Shown piece by piece: positions 11,368 through 24,200 of a stretch of DNA of 64,000 nucleotides (its first letter is position 1; each line of letters starts with the position of its first letter). Position numbers and translations under genes: made by a program. The DNA comes from Acanthopleura granulata. Lineage: Eukaryota > Mollusca > Polyplacophora > Chitonida > Chitonidae. The stretch is taken from NCBI GenBank assembly GCA_016165875.1, contig JABBOT010000014.1, forward strand, positions 11,007,871-11,071,870. The letters are read 5' to 3'. The notes beneath the pieces are model-generated. The model made no database searches. It was not told where the DNA came from and saw only the letters and a program-made list of their open reading frames with translations.

Positions 11368-12358
11368 GTATATATTCTATTTGGTTTAAGAGCTACATGG
11401 ATAATATAACCTATATTAAAAGAAAAGAACACACTTATACAACCTATACCTTAAACGAAAGAGCTTTACTCATGGATAACTAAAAAAGCTCAATGTTCTG
11501 GTGGAAGTGCTTGTTATTTGAGTATTTAAGACTGAGAAGCCTTTATAGACCGCCATTTTAACAGATTGCTTACGTCATCGTGCTTAGTTTCGCAAAGTAG
11601 CTCTTCTGTCTTTGAAGATACAAACAAAAATCATGCAGATAACGAAATGGAAGGCTTCAGTGGGGACCCCAGCTCTAGTTCTCATGATAGTGAATGTGAC
11701 TTCGGCCTACAACGCTACTAGTTTGAATCGCTGAGGAGTGAGGCCGAGAGCAGTAGTTCGACCCACCACGCATCAAGCTCAAGTGAGTGGGAACAGGGAT
11801 TTCTGGCTGTGACAGGAGGAATCTGTGAAAGGACAGGTTGCGTTCTCTGCCTTTCGGATACCGCAATTCAGACACATTTTGGCAGTCTACAGCCACGTAT
11901 ACCGGCATGATGTGGCCCTCTAGTACATCTCAAACTCTTCCTTTTTAGAGTTGGCTTTAACAGAACTTAAAATCCACGATTATAACGATGTACGAACATA
12001 TTTAGCTGAGACTGGAAATGCACGTTAATTAAATGGTAGGAGTAAAGCCTTAAGCACAGTGACGTCACAATGAATATTCAAGAGTAGGAAAGGAGGATTT
12101 CCATTGGACAAGCAAAAAACATGACGGGACTTTCTATGTGCCTCGAATAGGTGGATTTTGTAAAAAATGACGATGTTTGAAACAGTCTGTCTCTTTTACG
12201 AAACCTTTAAAAAATCTAAAAAATATAGTATTCCACACAGTTTGTATAGCTCTTTCAATTAAGGTGTAGGTTGTATAAATGTGTTCTTTTCTTTTAAATC
12301 TCGACAGCATCACCTATAACCAAGTATAATTTCTCATAACTAAACTAAATAGAATAAA
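11368..12358. mobile_element. ~1 kb element with terminal inverted repeats and a broken open frame
   Basis: The left end (TATTCTATTTGGTTTAAGAG ... TTAAAAGAAAAGAACACACT ... GAAAGAGCTTT) reappears inverted at 12237-12358 (AGCTCTTTCAATTAAGG ... AAATGTGTTCTTTTCTTTTA). This gives imperfect arms of ~110 bp. Between them, on the plus strand, a frame opens at 11648 (MEGFSGDPSSSSHDSE) and is interrupted by an in-frame TAG after about 24 codons. It continues as an acidic Ser/Glu-rich stretch. I infer a decayed DNA-transposon derivative carrying part of a gene. The protein's identity is not established. Confidence 0.65.
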
Positions 12359-13477
12359 ATTTGTTTGTATACGTTATCACGTATATCGATTACAGGCTAT
12401 AATACTGTATGTATTTTGCAGCAAATATTACGTTCAAGCTATAATAAACTGCATTCACAACTCTGAACACAAGGAAGACATGCCATTTCTGTCCACTACG
12501 ACATTCTCACACAATATGCATCACCACACATTTGTAAATATATAAATCATGATCATATAAAGTTACATGTAGACAAAAAAGTAAAAACAAAAGTAACCAT
12601 TTTGTGTAAAATGAAAGGATTTACAAGTTTCCTGAGATTTTTTTTTTAATCGATGCTATATATAAACTGACCGGAACCATGCTTCGTAACTGTTTTCTGC
12701 TGAACAAAACCAATCTCTTTGGATAAGCACTCACAACTGAATTTCTCGAGGAAGATAGCGAACGCATCTGCGCAGATTCAGCCAATCGCCTTGTAGAGAA
12801 TTACAAGCATCAGTGATTGGCCGTTGGGTGTGATAGTTCAAAAGAATTAAGGCACTCTACAGAAACTGTGTGTGCAAATTGTGATGTGGCAGAGGAAATT
12901 TAATCTGGGATCTCAGCCTGTCGGTGACGGTCATGTTCGCTTGCAGAGACATTTCCACACCGCCGTGCCGAATTGCAGGTGTAAGTGCAAGCGAACCTAA
13001 CTGTCTTTTACATACATGGATAGGTCATAAAGCCGTTACAACAAATCCTGAAAGGTGAAGAACACTGATTTCTCGCCGAATTTGTGAACAGGTGGAGGTC
13101 GTTGAACTTCAGTTAATTTTGATTCTATTTAATTTGTTGACATCATCTCCGTTTCCACAATACAATATCTGTTTTAAAATGGATGAAAATGAAAATAAAA
13201 GAGCTCTTTTGTAAAGGAAATATTGATACAAGTTGCTCTCAGATAGTGACAACCCGCAACAAGATTGTAGAACATAAAATCTTCACATATGATTAAGCAA
13301 TTTACTTCATAAAAGCTATGACCTGATAATTAAAAAAAAAAAAAAAACTTCTTGTCACCATGATAAACATTATCATCAGTCTCCTTACCCGAACAATATG
13401 AAAAATATAACTTCTGACAACAATCTCAGTAAGAACCAATTTGATGAGAGGTCGGACTATACCGACGTATCCAGGGC
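12359..13477. other. Intergenic spacer downstream of wolframin
   Basis: No coding signal found. It contains an 11-bp perfect inverted repeat (GTTCGCTTGCA at 12935-12945 and its complement at 12986-12996) and probably the wolframin 3' UTR toward 13477. I did not find a clear AATAAA on the minus strand close to the stop codon. Confidence 0.5.
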
Positions 13478-15244
13478 TTATGGTACGTACTCCAAGAAGG
13501 GGTACCACACAAAATGGAAGGCGACTTTGACGACTTCGTTGATCTTCCTGTCGTACAAGCTTTCCAATTCGTCCTCAATGATTTGCATGACAGGTAACTC
13601 CCGATTGGTACAGGTGATTTTCCGCAAGGTGACCTGAGGGATGGGGCCTCCAAGTCCCTCCTTCAGTATGGCCGTGAACTCTACGTTGTCCGACGGTTCC
13701 AGTGCCAGAACAGTTTCCTTGAACTTGTTATCGGCCTTGACCCAAACCTGGTGAGCGTCCACTCCTTCGCCTACGTCAACAGCGAGCTGAAAGGTAAGGA
13801 CGTTATGCTCCTTGACGTGACAGGAGTGTTGGCTGGTCTTCATCAACTCACAGGTATCAAGCTCATGTTCATCCATAACCTCAGGATCACAGACTGGGTA
13901 CCTTTTTCCATACACACACTTCAGGTACTCGCCGAACACCGTGGGCAGACCGTTCAGAAACTTTTCCACCGTGTTATCTACCTGGATGACCTTGACACTA
14001 CGGACAATCCCTGACCAGCGGACTCTCACTCCGGTCAGGTGAGCGCATTTGATCTGCTCTCCGACCATGTTGGAATCGCCCGTTGTCCAGCAATGGCGGA
14101 TGTAGGTCTCCCATGGCAAATGTGGGGTTTCAACGACTTTTTGTGAGGGGATTCTGATAAAAGCCAGCGGCAGTACGGACAGAACTGCTAACGATATCAT
14201 CACCACCTTCTTCGCTGTACCATACTTCTCTTCGAATTTGGAACCCAAAATCGCTTTACTTTTCGTCAACGTAATGGGAATCGCCAGTAGCAAGAGCGTG
14301 ACCAGGAGTTTACCCACCACGTCACTCTTCATGACCACCAGGATGGTGTAAAAACCGTACACCACCCCTGCCACGATAACTGCCGGTAACATAACAGGCA
14401 TCAAGGCATACCCCACGCCCGCACGGAGCAGGCCTGACCAAGTAGTGAACGGGAACAGAGAACCCATGAAGTTCCACCAGAAGTAACACACCAAATGAGG
14501 AACCAAAATTCGATAAGTTCCTTGCCAGGAATGTTTCATTGCCATTCGCATAAAAAACAAAGGTACAATGACGTAAGAGAGAGACGGGAGGCCAATGTTA
14601 ATCCTGAAAAGCGACCCCACTTGTATGTACGTTACGGGTGAGAATATAAAGCTAATCAGCCAGGTGAAAACAGGTATATAAGGGAAGCCTGCCATAAATG
14701 TTGGCAGTGTGGCCATGAAGCTACAAAACACTGATATGATCAGGAGAAAATCGTAGCTATCGCTCAAGGCTATGAAACTGAGGACGGCGAATGCCCCTGC
14801 CAAGAGACAAACCTCCGAACAAGGGATGTAACTCTTCTCCGCTAGAGAAAAACTGGCCACGGTGAAGAAGAGCGAGCTGAAGAAGACCATGTAGGGAGTG
14901 AGAGAGTTCCACATGAACTGCGACTGCGCGGTTTCCAAGTCGATCCCGACGTCATGTTCCTGCATCATCTTCGCCCATGTGGTCACGTTCGAAAGCTTGC
15001 GACGTCCGTAGAACATTTGCAACGTAGAGACGACCATGCCGAAGAAGGAGATGTAGAAACAAAAGAGAGGGATGACCAGAAGCAGAAAACTGGGCGTTAG
15101 AAAGCTGTACATAAACAACAACAACATGATCTGTATCTGGTTGACAGGGATGAGCGAGACCAGCCAGGTGGTGCCTTCCTTTGAGGCCAACTCCAGCCCA
15201 TGATTCATCAAGGTCGCCATTGTCTGCCGAGGGTACTTCGTCAG
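13478..15244 (-). CDS. WFS1: Wolframin exon 5: membrane and ER-lumenal region
   Basis: Acceptor GTTCCAG|CTG at 15245/15244; stop TAA at 13480-13478; 1767 nt. It begins LTKYPRQTMATLMNHG, runs through multiple hydrophobic segments from about residue 235 to 570, then the Cys-containing lumenal domain. Several in-frame ATGs exist (15220 first), but the frame is open to the acceptor and the protein continues upstream. Confidence 0.95.
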   Translation of the reverse strand: MTKYPRQTMATLMNHGLELASKEGTTWLVSLIPVNQIQIMLLLFMYSFLTPSFLLLVIPLFCFYISFFGMVVSTLQMFYGRRKLSNVTTWAKMMQEHDVGIDLETAQSQFMWNSLTPYMVFFSSLFFTVASFSLAEKSYIPCSEVCLLAGAFAVLSFIALSDSYDFLLIISVFCSFMATLPTFMAGFPYIPVFTWLISFIFSPVTYIQVGSLFRINIGLPSLSYVIVPLFFMRMAMKHSWQGTYRILVPHLVCYFWWNFMGSLFPFTTWSGLLRAGVGYALMPVMLPAVIVAGVVYGFYTILVVMKSDVVGKLLVTLLLLAIPITLTKSKAILGSKFEEKYGTAKKVVMISLAVLSVLPLAFIRIPSQKVVETPHLPWETYIRHCWTTGDSNMVGEQIKCAHLTGVRVRWSGIVRSVKVIQVDNTVEKFLNGLPTVFGEYLKCVYGKRYPVCDPEVMDEHELDTCELMKTSQHSCHVKEHNVLTFQLAVDVGEGVDAHQVWVKADNKFKETVLALEPSDNVEFTAILKEGLGGPIPQVTLRKITCTNRELPVMQIIEDELESLYDRKINEVVKVAFHFVWYPFLEYVP

Positions 15245-18200
15245 CTGGAACGACAGGCAAACAATTCAAATGTCTACAAAAACGAGTGCTAACAAAACAA
15301 CTACCTGGCTTATTAACATCACTGTATTTTTTTTCTTACCTAATTTCTTGTTAAATCCATAATGCTGAGGTGGGGGGGGGGGAGAACGAAAGAATGAATG
15401 CTTATTGTTTAACGCCCTACTCAAGAATATTTCACTTGTGTCTCCTTGGTGCAGGACGGATTTCCTCCGTATCTTTTATCTGGTGCTGCCTCACCGAGAC
15501 GACTTGGCGAAGACACCCAACAAGCCCCCTCAGCCAGTCACATTGTACTGACACCAGGCCGACCAGTCCACCCTCTATCCTCTCATTGCTGAGCGCCTAG
15601 CAAGGAAGCAGGATGTACCATTTTTTAAAGTCTTTGGTATGACCTGACCCAGGTTTGAACCCAGATCTCCCCATCCGAAAGCGGACACTCTACCAACTGC
15701 GCTATTCGGGTGGGGGGAGGGGGGGAGCCTGTAAGTTGCTACTATTTACTATTTAGCATTTTTTAAAATTCTGGTTAATCTCATAATGCTAATAGGAGAG
15801 TGAGTTGCTACAATTTAAAACTATTTTCTTCTAACTTGCATGAAAAGTCAGAAGAAAACCCTACCTGAGGAAATTTGCCCACCATTTGCCAACTGTTGCC
15901 AAAGCTCTGGTTTTATTTTTCATGCTGTAGTGTTTTATACAGACACGCTAAATGACCTAAAATTTTGCCCAAAATATTGCATTTTGTATAGGTAAATTAA
16001 TGTGATTAAATATCATTTTTGCTGTTGGAACATTTTTCCAGTAAGATATCATCCTACCTACTAAACAAATCTCAAAACACTATTTTAATATCAGTAGAAA
16101 TCAGTAGGAATATGGGCGATTTAGGGTAGTTTTTCTCACCTTGACTAAAGTGCCTGCCGATTCGTACTGGGCCTCCTTGTGGGACGCCTCCTCTGTGGTC
16201 GGGATGACCTTCCCCTGGATCTGCTTCGACACAGCCTTCACAAACTGAGCCTCAGAGATCTCATTGCCTAGTCGCTTGGCTACAAGACAATGGCACTTTG
16301 TTCATTTGTCATTTATCTCATTGATATTTTCACACTGTTATCTGGAAGTTTTCATTTAAGATTTTCTCTGTCTTTTAATAAAACAAATTTTATTTCAAGG
16401 ACTGGCACAAAGTGCCAATTTCAATTAAAACTGTTATACCACGACGTTGCCGGGGTCCACATTATTACCTATTTACAACATGTAGAAGCCAACTGATAAC
16501 TTTATGACAATACAGAAGAGAAAAAACTGAAAAGATTGCAACAGAACGAACTGGATTTGAACCTATGACTAGCAGGTATCATGTACAACGTGCCTACTAC
16601 TAAAAACCAGCGTGGAAGTAGTTCAGCTTTGATCTTTCGCGCATAGCCCATAACAAAAGACATAAAGAAAACAGTGTAGCAAGGGTGATCTCCATTTTCA
16701 TAATAAATGGCACTCAGCGATGTTCAGCTTCACAGTTATCACGGTTTTCTATCACGTGACCTCTGAATGCGGGCAAATTTTGCTTTTTCGCACTTTGTAT
16801 AGTACATATCTGGACCTTTGCACTCTGTAATTATCAGAATTACAGCTGTAATGGTTTTCTGTAACATGACCCCCAAATGTGGGGAAAATTGCATTTTTTC
16901 AAACTTTGATCATAATTTGTGTCAATAGTATGCCTCGCAGGCAAAAATTAAGATCAGATTCATGGTCAAAACTTCAAACTTCACCAGGTAACATATTATT
17001 TAAATTCAAAAACTTTTGGTCACCTGACAACTTCGGTAGTCAGTGCATTTCCAGTCTTCAAGATATGCAAATGATTGTTTGCACATGTAATTTGCCCCAA
17101 TGTATTTTGTCTGCATTTTAAATTTCAGCTTGATCGGATAAACCCTTCTTCAGGACATGACATATCAGCATATTCTATTCATAGCAATATGGTGTCCAAG
17201 GCAGGTCAGGTTGAAAGATGAAATTTGTGGGGAAAAAAATTTCCAGGTAAAAATGATGAGAAATAGATTGTATTTGAACATCAGAGTGCTGGGACTAGTC
17301 CACAGTGCCCAATAATTTCACATACTGGCAGGATTTAACTGGACTTGAAGCTGAGACTGTTACGTATAAGGTTCACTGGGTCTAAGGTGAAAGCCAGTGA
17401 AAAAAAAAAAACAAATAGTGCTGTCAAATACAAGGGCTCTGTCACACATAGAGAGAGACTGCCTTTAATCTACTGCTCCCTGCACCAGATTAAATCAGAC
17501 TACCCCGCTCAAGCCTGCCAAACTGCAGGTAGGAAGAGACTTTACATGTGATCTACTGCTCCCTGGTTATTTAAATGGGAGAATTTTGAGAAATTTTTGT
17601 TGCTTTCTCAGCAAAAACTTCAAAGCTATACAATGTATGAAACTAATTCTTGTAGAATTGTAATCCTGACAACATGGAGCACCAGATTGTTTGGTTAATC
17701 ATTTTAAGCAATATTTAGAGATGTAATTTTTATGTAACTTGGCAGGTTAATTACAGCCTAATTTGCACATCAAATTTAACGTGTGAGGTTAACTGAGTAG
17801 GGCCATCCACCTAGGAATAGGGAATGGAATTTCCTCCCAACAGGTATACCCGTTTGTGAGAAGAAGATTTTTTAAGCTTAACAATGACATTCATAATGGC
17901 CGCTAACTCACGTGACTGGCCAATGGTCACAAAACGTCAAAAGTTGCTTCATATGTACATTATCAAGACTGCAAAGTTTGGATTCTCTACCTTCAGTAGT
18001 TTGTGAGATATTGCAATTTTATAAGAGAGCTAGAAATAATAATAATAATAATAATAATAATCCAAACGATTTCAAGAGGTGTCCCTCAGGGAACCAGTGT
18101 GGACCCCTAATAAATAGTTGCACAATAATGATTAAAGAAAGCAGAGACCATCCTTAAACAGTTTTTGGGCATAACCCGACCCCAGAGATAAAATAGGGTT

Positions 18201-21200
18201 GGTATGTTGGGATTCTCTTTTTTTCATTCTGGCTCTTGAACAAGATAGTGATATTAAAGAAATTAATATGGGGAGAAAAATTACAAAAAAAATTTTATGT
18301 AAATAACAATTGAATAGGATTCTTTTCTGAAAGGTTGTACGGTTGACTCCCAACGAACACTTTGAAGGATGGTCCACCACGTTTCAAATTAAATGTCAGT
18401 TTACAGTCAATATCCCACACATCAACTCTCAAAGACTGCATAAAATGATTAACTCAGAATACGAAAGTGCTGTATGAAATTAGATTGAATGAAAACTGGG
18501 GGGGGGTGGGGGGAACAGTCATACCTGCTGAAGTGAGCAATGACTTCTCAAGGCGAGACTTAGCAAAGGCTGTAACTGCATCCATGTACTCATCGTGCGT
18601 GAGCACGCTCTTTCGGGAGCGGTTGATCTGCCAGAACAGCCCCCTAGCGGCATGACGGACCTTCTTCTCCACACTTGTGGTCTGAATGCACCAGGTAATT
18701 TCAGGTAACACTTCCTCTTTCGTACCTGCAAATGCCATCATGCATTAAAAAAAACCCTTGAGAAATGAGAAAAATGTAACTTTCCACTAAGTATGACACT
18801 GGGTCTACTTTACATAATATAGACAGAGAGGATACAAGACTGACAGAGCTTTACATGACATGACAAAGTTCAAAATTTCATCCACAAAAATCAACATCAA
18901 AGGCACTGATGTCAAAGACATGTCATCACAAAGGCTTTAACATTACATACACAAGACATGACAACGAGGCCACTTTAACATTACATACACAAGACATGAC
19001 AACAAGGCCACTTTAACATTACATACACAAGACATGACAACGAGGCCACTTTAACATTACATCTACAAGACATGACACCAAAGCCACTTTCACATTACAT
19101 ACACAAGACATGACAACAAGGCCACTTTAACATTACATACACAAGACATGACAACGAGGCCACTTTAACACTACATACACAAGACATGACAACGAGGCCA
19201 CTTTAACATTACATCTACAAGACATGACACCAAAGCCACTTTAACATTACATACACAAGACATGACAACAAGGTCACTTTAACATCACATCTACAAGACA
19301 TGACAACGAGGCCATTTTAACATTACATCTACAAGACATGACAACGAGGCCATTTTAACATTACATCCACAAGACATGGCATTATAGCCACTTCAATATT
19401 ACATCTAAAACACATACATATGTATATATATGTATATGTATGTATATATATATCTATCTATATCTATATATAGACATTCATGAGATAGCACACCAAAAAT
19501 TATCTGAGAGTATTCATTCAACATGGTCGGATAGCGGACTATCGCAGCACAATGATCTGAAGCCTCCCACCAATGCAGTCGCTGTGAGTTCAAGTCCAGC
19601 TCATGCTGGCTTCCTCTCTGGCCATACGTAAGAAGGTCTGCCAGCAACCTGCAGATGGTCGTGGGTTTCCCCTGGGCTCTGCCTGGTTTCCTCCCACCAT
19701 ATCTTGGCTGCCGTCGTATAAGTGAAATATTCTTGAGTACAGCTTAAAACACAAATCAAATAAATAAAATAAATCATTCAACATGACATGGCACCAGAAT
19801 GATACCAATCTTATAACCACATGTACAAAACCTATCCAGTTCTCATGTAATCACGTGCATATAACTATCTTACCCTCATCTAACCACATGCATATAACTA
19901 TCTAGTTCTCTTGTAACCACATGTACATACCTATCCAGTTCTCACGTAACCACATGTACATACCTATCTAGCTCTCATGTAACCACATACACATATTTAT
20001 CTAGTTCTCATGTAACCACATGTACATATCTCATGTAACCACATGTACATACCTATCCAGTTCTCGTGTAACCACATGTACATATCTTATTCTCATGTAA
20101 CCACATACACATACCTATATAGTTCTCATGTAAACACATACACATACCCATCTAGTTCTCATGTAACCACATACACATACTTATCCAGTTCTCATGTAAC
20201 CACATACACATACCTATCTAGTTCTGTAGTGGATTAGTTCTCTTGCGGAAAGTGGGTTAAATGCCACTGATATGACTGTCACATATGAACTCCAGGGTCC
20301 AAAATGTTGGTTTAAATACTGCCTGTGTAAACGCAAAGAATCCTAAACTGGTTTAAATATGCCTAAGCCGTCTTAGATATGACGGCATGTGAAAGAACAA
20401 AAAAAAAAAAACAACAACCCGGATAGTTTAAGCTGGTTTAGAGCTAAGCTGGCTTAGGTTTAGACCATGAGAACAGGGTTTAGTTCTCTTGTAACCACCT
20501 GTACACAGCAGTACCTATCTAGTTCACAAGTAACCACTTTTAATGTATATATCTAGTTCTCAAGTAAACACATGAACATACCTATCTTGTTCTCCAGGCA
20601 TCTAGAAAGAAGCTTCGTTGCCTCTATGTTTCCCTGTCTAGAAGCCTTTATCAACCAATGAACGGCTTCATTTCCATTCTCCTCTGCATCAACACCCGAC
20701 TCAGCCAATGAGAGGAAATGTTTACCCACGATCAACTGTTGTTCTTCCACACCACTGGTCGCTGCTTGCAGTGCGGAATCGGAAAAGCCTTTGAATAAAA
20801 GGAAACAACTTTGAAATAATGGTCTTTTACTGTAGTAAAATAACACTGTTTGCGATTCTGGGTCAAATCCATTTGTGTCATTTTCCTGTAGTGTTCAAAG
20901 TTGTGCCAATAGGAAATTTAGAGCAGTCAGGTCACTGCAGGAAATCTTGCAGTTCAGACTGCAATTAAAATTGTTAGATGTCATTTAAAACTGAATTTAG
21001 GTATTGTTACATAACGGCAGAGCCAAATAGGACCTTCAGAGTGTCTTGGTTTCCGAGTTACGACAGTCAAAAATACTACTACTACTACTTTCACAAAACT
21101 GAAACCATTAGGCTGATTCATTTATTTATTTGACTGGTGTTTATGCCATGATAACAAAATATTTCACACATACGACGACAGCCAGCATTATGGGGTTGGG

Positions 21201-24200
21201 AAACTGCGAGGAAATCACACCACCATTCACACGTTGCTGGCGGACCTTCGCACATACGATAGATGAAGCCAGTGAACTGCCAAGTCACAAATTTAAAGGG
21301 ACTTTACAATCTTTTTGTAAAAGATCTACCTGTGTGCCAATATGTGCCCAAAAGACATGTGTGAGGAGCTCAAAGAAGAATGATCCTGTATTCTTGGGTC
21401 TGGCAAGTCAAACATTTTCCTGAGGCAGCAAAGATTTATCCAAAATAAAACAATAGCACAATGACAATGACAAACATGGAAATGAAGGCTATTCTCTCCA
21501 TTTCCGCTCCATGCAAATATCGCAGACAGAAATTTACCTGCTCCTTATCGCATGGGGTTAATTACATACAATTCTCACAACGTCAACTTTATGGACGGAG
21601 GAAAACCCGCAGAACTTGCAGTAAACCGCTGACCTTTGGCAATTCACTGACTGACACTCCAACATCAGATGTAAACATATGCATACCATACTGGTAAGTG
21701 AAAGAACTGGATTAAGTCAAAGCTTAGCCAGCTCTCCTCTTTGACTCCAGATCAATGTATACCGTAAGGTTTTATCACAAAACCAGGTCTTCAACCACTG
21801 TCATGAAACTGAGCAGTATATGATGATATCCTTCCAACCCAAACTCACGTTTCTTCTTGATGGGCATCTTGATGCCAATGAAAACTTTTCTCTTCACCTA
21901 TATGTATTTACATGTAATTGATCATTACCTTTCATGTTAACAACTTCTACATGTATGCTGAGTTTGACTTTTTTATCATCTTAACACTTCTAGGACACTG
22001 ATCAATTGTTTGAAACAGGATACAGTACTTTATATCTGACACATTCCCCTGAATATCAGAAATACATCGAGATGCAATAAACTTATGATGTGACTTTCCT
22101 TGTGAACAAATTTACCCCATATCAGTAAAATACAAATGAATCAGATTTTTTGCCAGTATGAGATAAATGCAAACATTATGTTTAGTTTCAAATGTTTTGA
22201 AAATGTTAGCTGGTATGTCAAAACTGTTGAAAACATTGCATGCTTATGGAGACAGATTCAGTAAGCAAATTAAAGGGAAAGAAAACACAAAAGTGAAGTT
22301 ATGGTGAATGAAGAGAGCATTAACAATAATCTGAAAATACCTTCACAGAATTTTTAGATCTTCTTTCACAGAATTAAATGGAGTCAAATGTTTTGATTAT
22401 ATGGTGGGTTTTAAGGACCATACTGATACTGTGGTTCACCACTGACGTCACAAAACTTTCGTTCTCATTTATGGTCCTCTCTGAATAAAGTTCTTGTGAA
22501 CAGTGCTCCTGTACTGTTGGCCTGTGTATGAAAAAGCTAACACGACATTAAATTTCTGCTTTAGGGTCAGAGAAAAGTCGATGTAATGTCACTGGTTAAC
22601 TACATTATTAATATGGTCCAAAAACCCCATTATGCAATCAAAACATTTGAATGCACTTAATCTGGTGGAAAAAATCTAAAAAATTCTGTGAAAGTATTTT
22701 TGGTTACAACTTTTAATGCTCTTTCATCCACCATAATATCATTTTTGTGCGGTCTTTCCCTTAAAGAAAACTGGTTCCTGACAATTCTGAAAATAGGCCT
22801 TTAGAGAAGAAGTGGTAATACCCATATTGCCCAGTTTATAATCTCGTGGATCAAGGTTACTTGGGAAAAGTAACATTTGTCCATGTGGTGTTATATAACA
22901 TTGAGGTGGACAACGACCACTTTCTGTCATGGGTGTTTTTAGAAATATCAGGTCCCTGTTTCAGACAAGGACATCATTAAAAATATGTTTGCCGGGCAAA
23001 ACGAAGCCGGTCTTTCAAAACAGGGCTGTGTTACAAGTTTTTATTGGTATTTTGATAAAAGTTTTTTTTTTTTTTATTTTTCTCTCCATCTCATTTTCTT
23101 TAAAATCCCTATTTTCTGGACAAAAACAACAAGAATTCCTACTAACCAACGCTAATTCTTCTCACAGGGTCAGGTTACAACCAACAAACAATTTTTTAAA
23201 GATGGCCTAATGTACCAGATAGAAGACATACTTTCACAAGCTTATTAAACTCTGTACACACCCACATAACCTAACCACTGTTACAGACAACAGAGGGAGG
23301 TCACACAGCCATATGATTACTATTGCTGTTTACACACAAGCTTAGGTACCATAACAGGTAAATGTAAGCATGAGCTACCCACATGGAGATAAAATATCAC
23401 AATGCATAACAGTTACACTCCCCACATACTGTTTGTTGTTCACTGAAATCATCTAATACATGTAGTAATGAAGATGTACAGTACTATGCTGCCAAGATCA
23501 GAGCATGCAGATAAGAACATCAGCACTGTGATTTTACACACGATGCCAGGGTGTAAGCAACATGGACATCTGAATATTAAAATATTATCACCTTGCAGAA
23601 GCAAGATCATACAAGGCAAACGCCTGGTAATTTGTAATGGTGTACGTTTGATTGAATTGATTTAGACTTCAGACTAAGAATAACATTAATGAAGACTGAA
23701 CAGTTCTCTGAAGATAAATGTACTGCACACAAGGCCAAAGTACATGTAAACCCAACTGACTAACACAGTGCAATGACCCAGAGGATTCTCACCAGAGCGG
23801 TTTCTGGGAGTTCAAATCCAGCCCATGTTGACTTCCTCTTTGGTCATAGATGGTAAAGCTCTGCCAGCAACTTGCGGATGGTCGTGAGTTTCCCCACAGC
23901 TCTACATGATTTCCAGCCACCACAATACAATGCTGTCTTATAAGTGAAATAGTTTTGAGTGCAGCCTAAAACATTGATAAAATAAATAAATCCAACAGCC
24001 AAACCAAACCAAACCTCCACAAAATGCAGTGTCTGGTCAGTGGTGAAACTTTACTCATGCCTGTGGCCTATAGCTGTAGCTGCAACATGGCTGATTCTTG
24101 CTGACGTGGCATTACACCATAATCATTCATTCTATCTCTGATCTGAAATTCACAACGATGCATCTGATGACTACGTAACAAGTTAGGAACTGCAGTCATC

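Noticed and set aside
16540..16610. tRNA-like sequence on the minus strand
   Set aside because: A B-box-like AGGTTCAAATCC is present, but no A box at proper distance and no cloverleaf can be drawn.
18895..19400. Possible CRISPR array (regular short repeats)
   Set aside because: The repeats are directly contiguous 38-bp units without unique spacers, and the window is a metazoan genome.
19400..19480. TATATA-rich run resembling a promoter
   Set aside because: It is a dinucleotide/ATGT simple repeat next to a minisatellite inside an intron, with no transcript evidence.
20043..20237. Tyr/Ser/His-rich plus-strand frame
   Set aside because: It is a translation of the 33-bp minisatellite.
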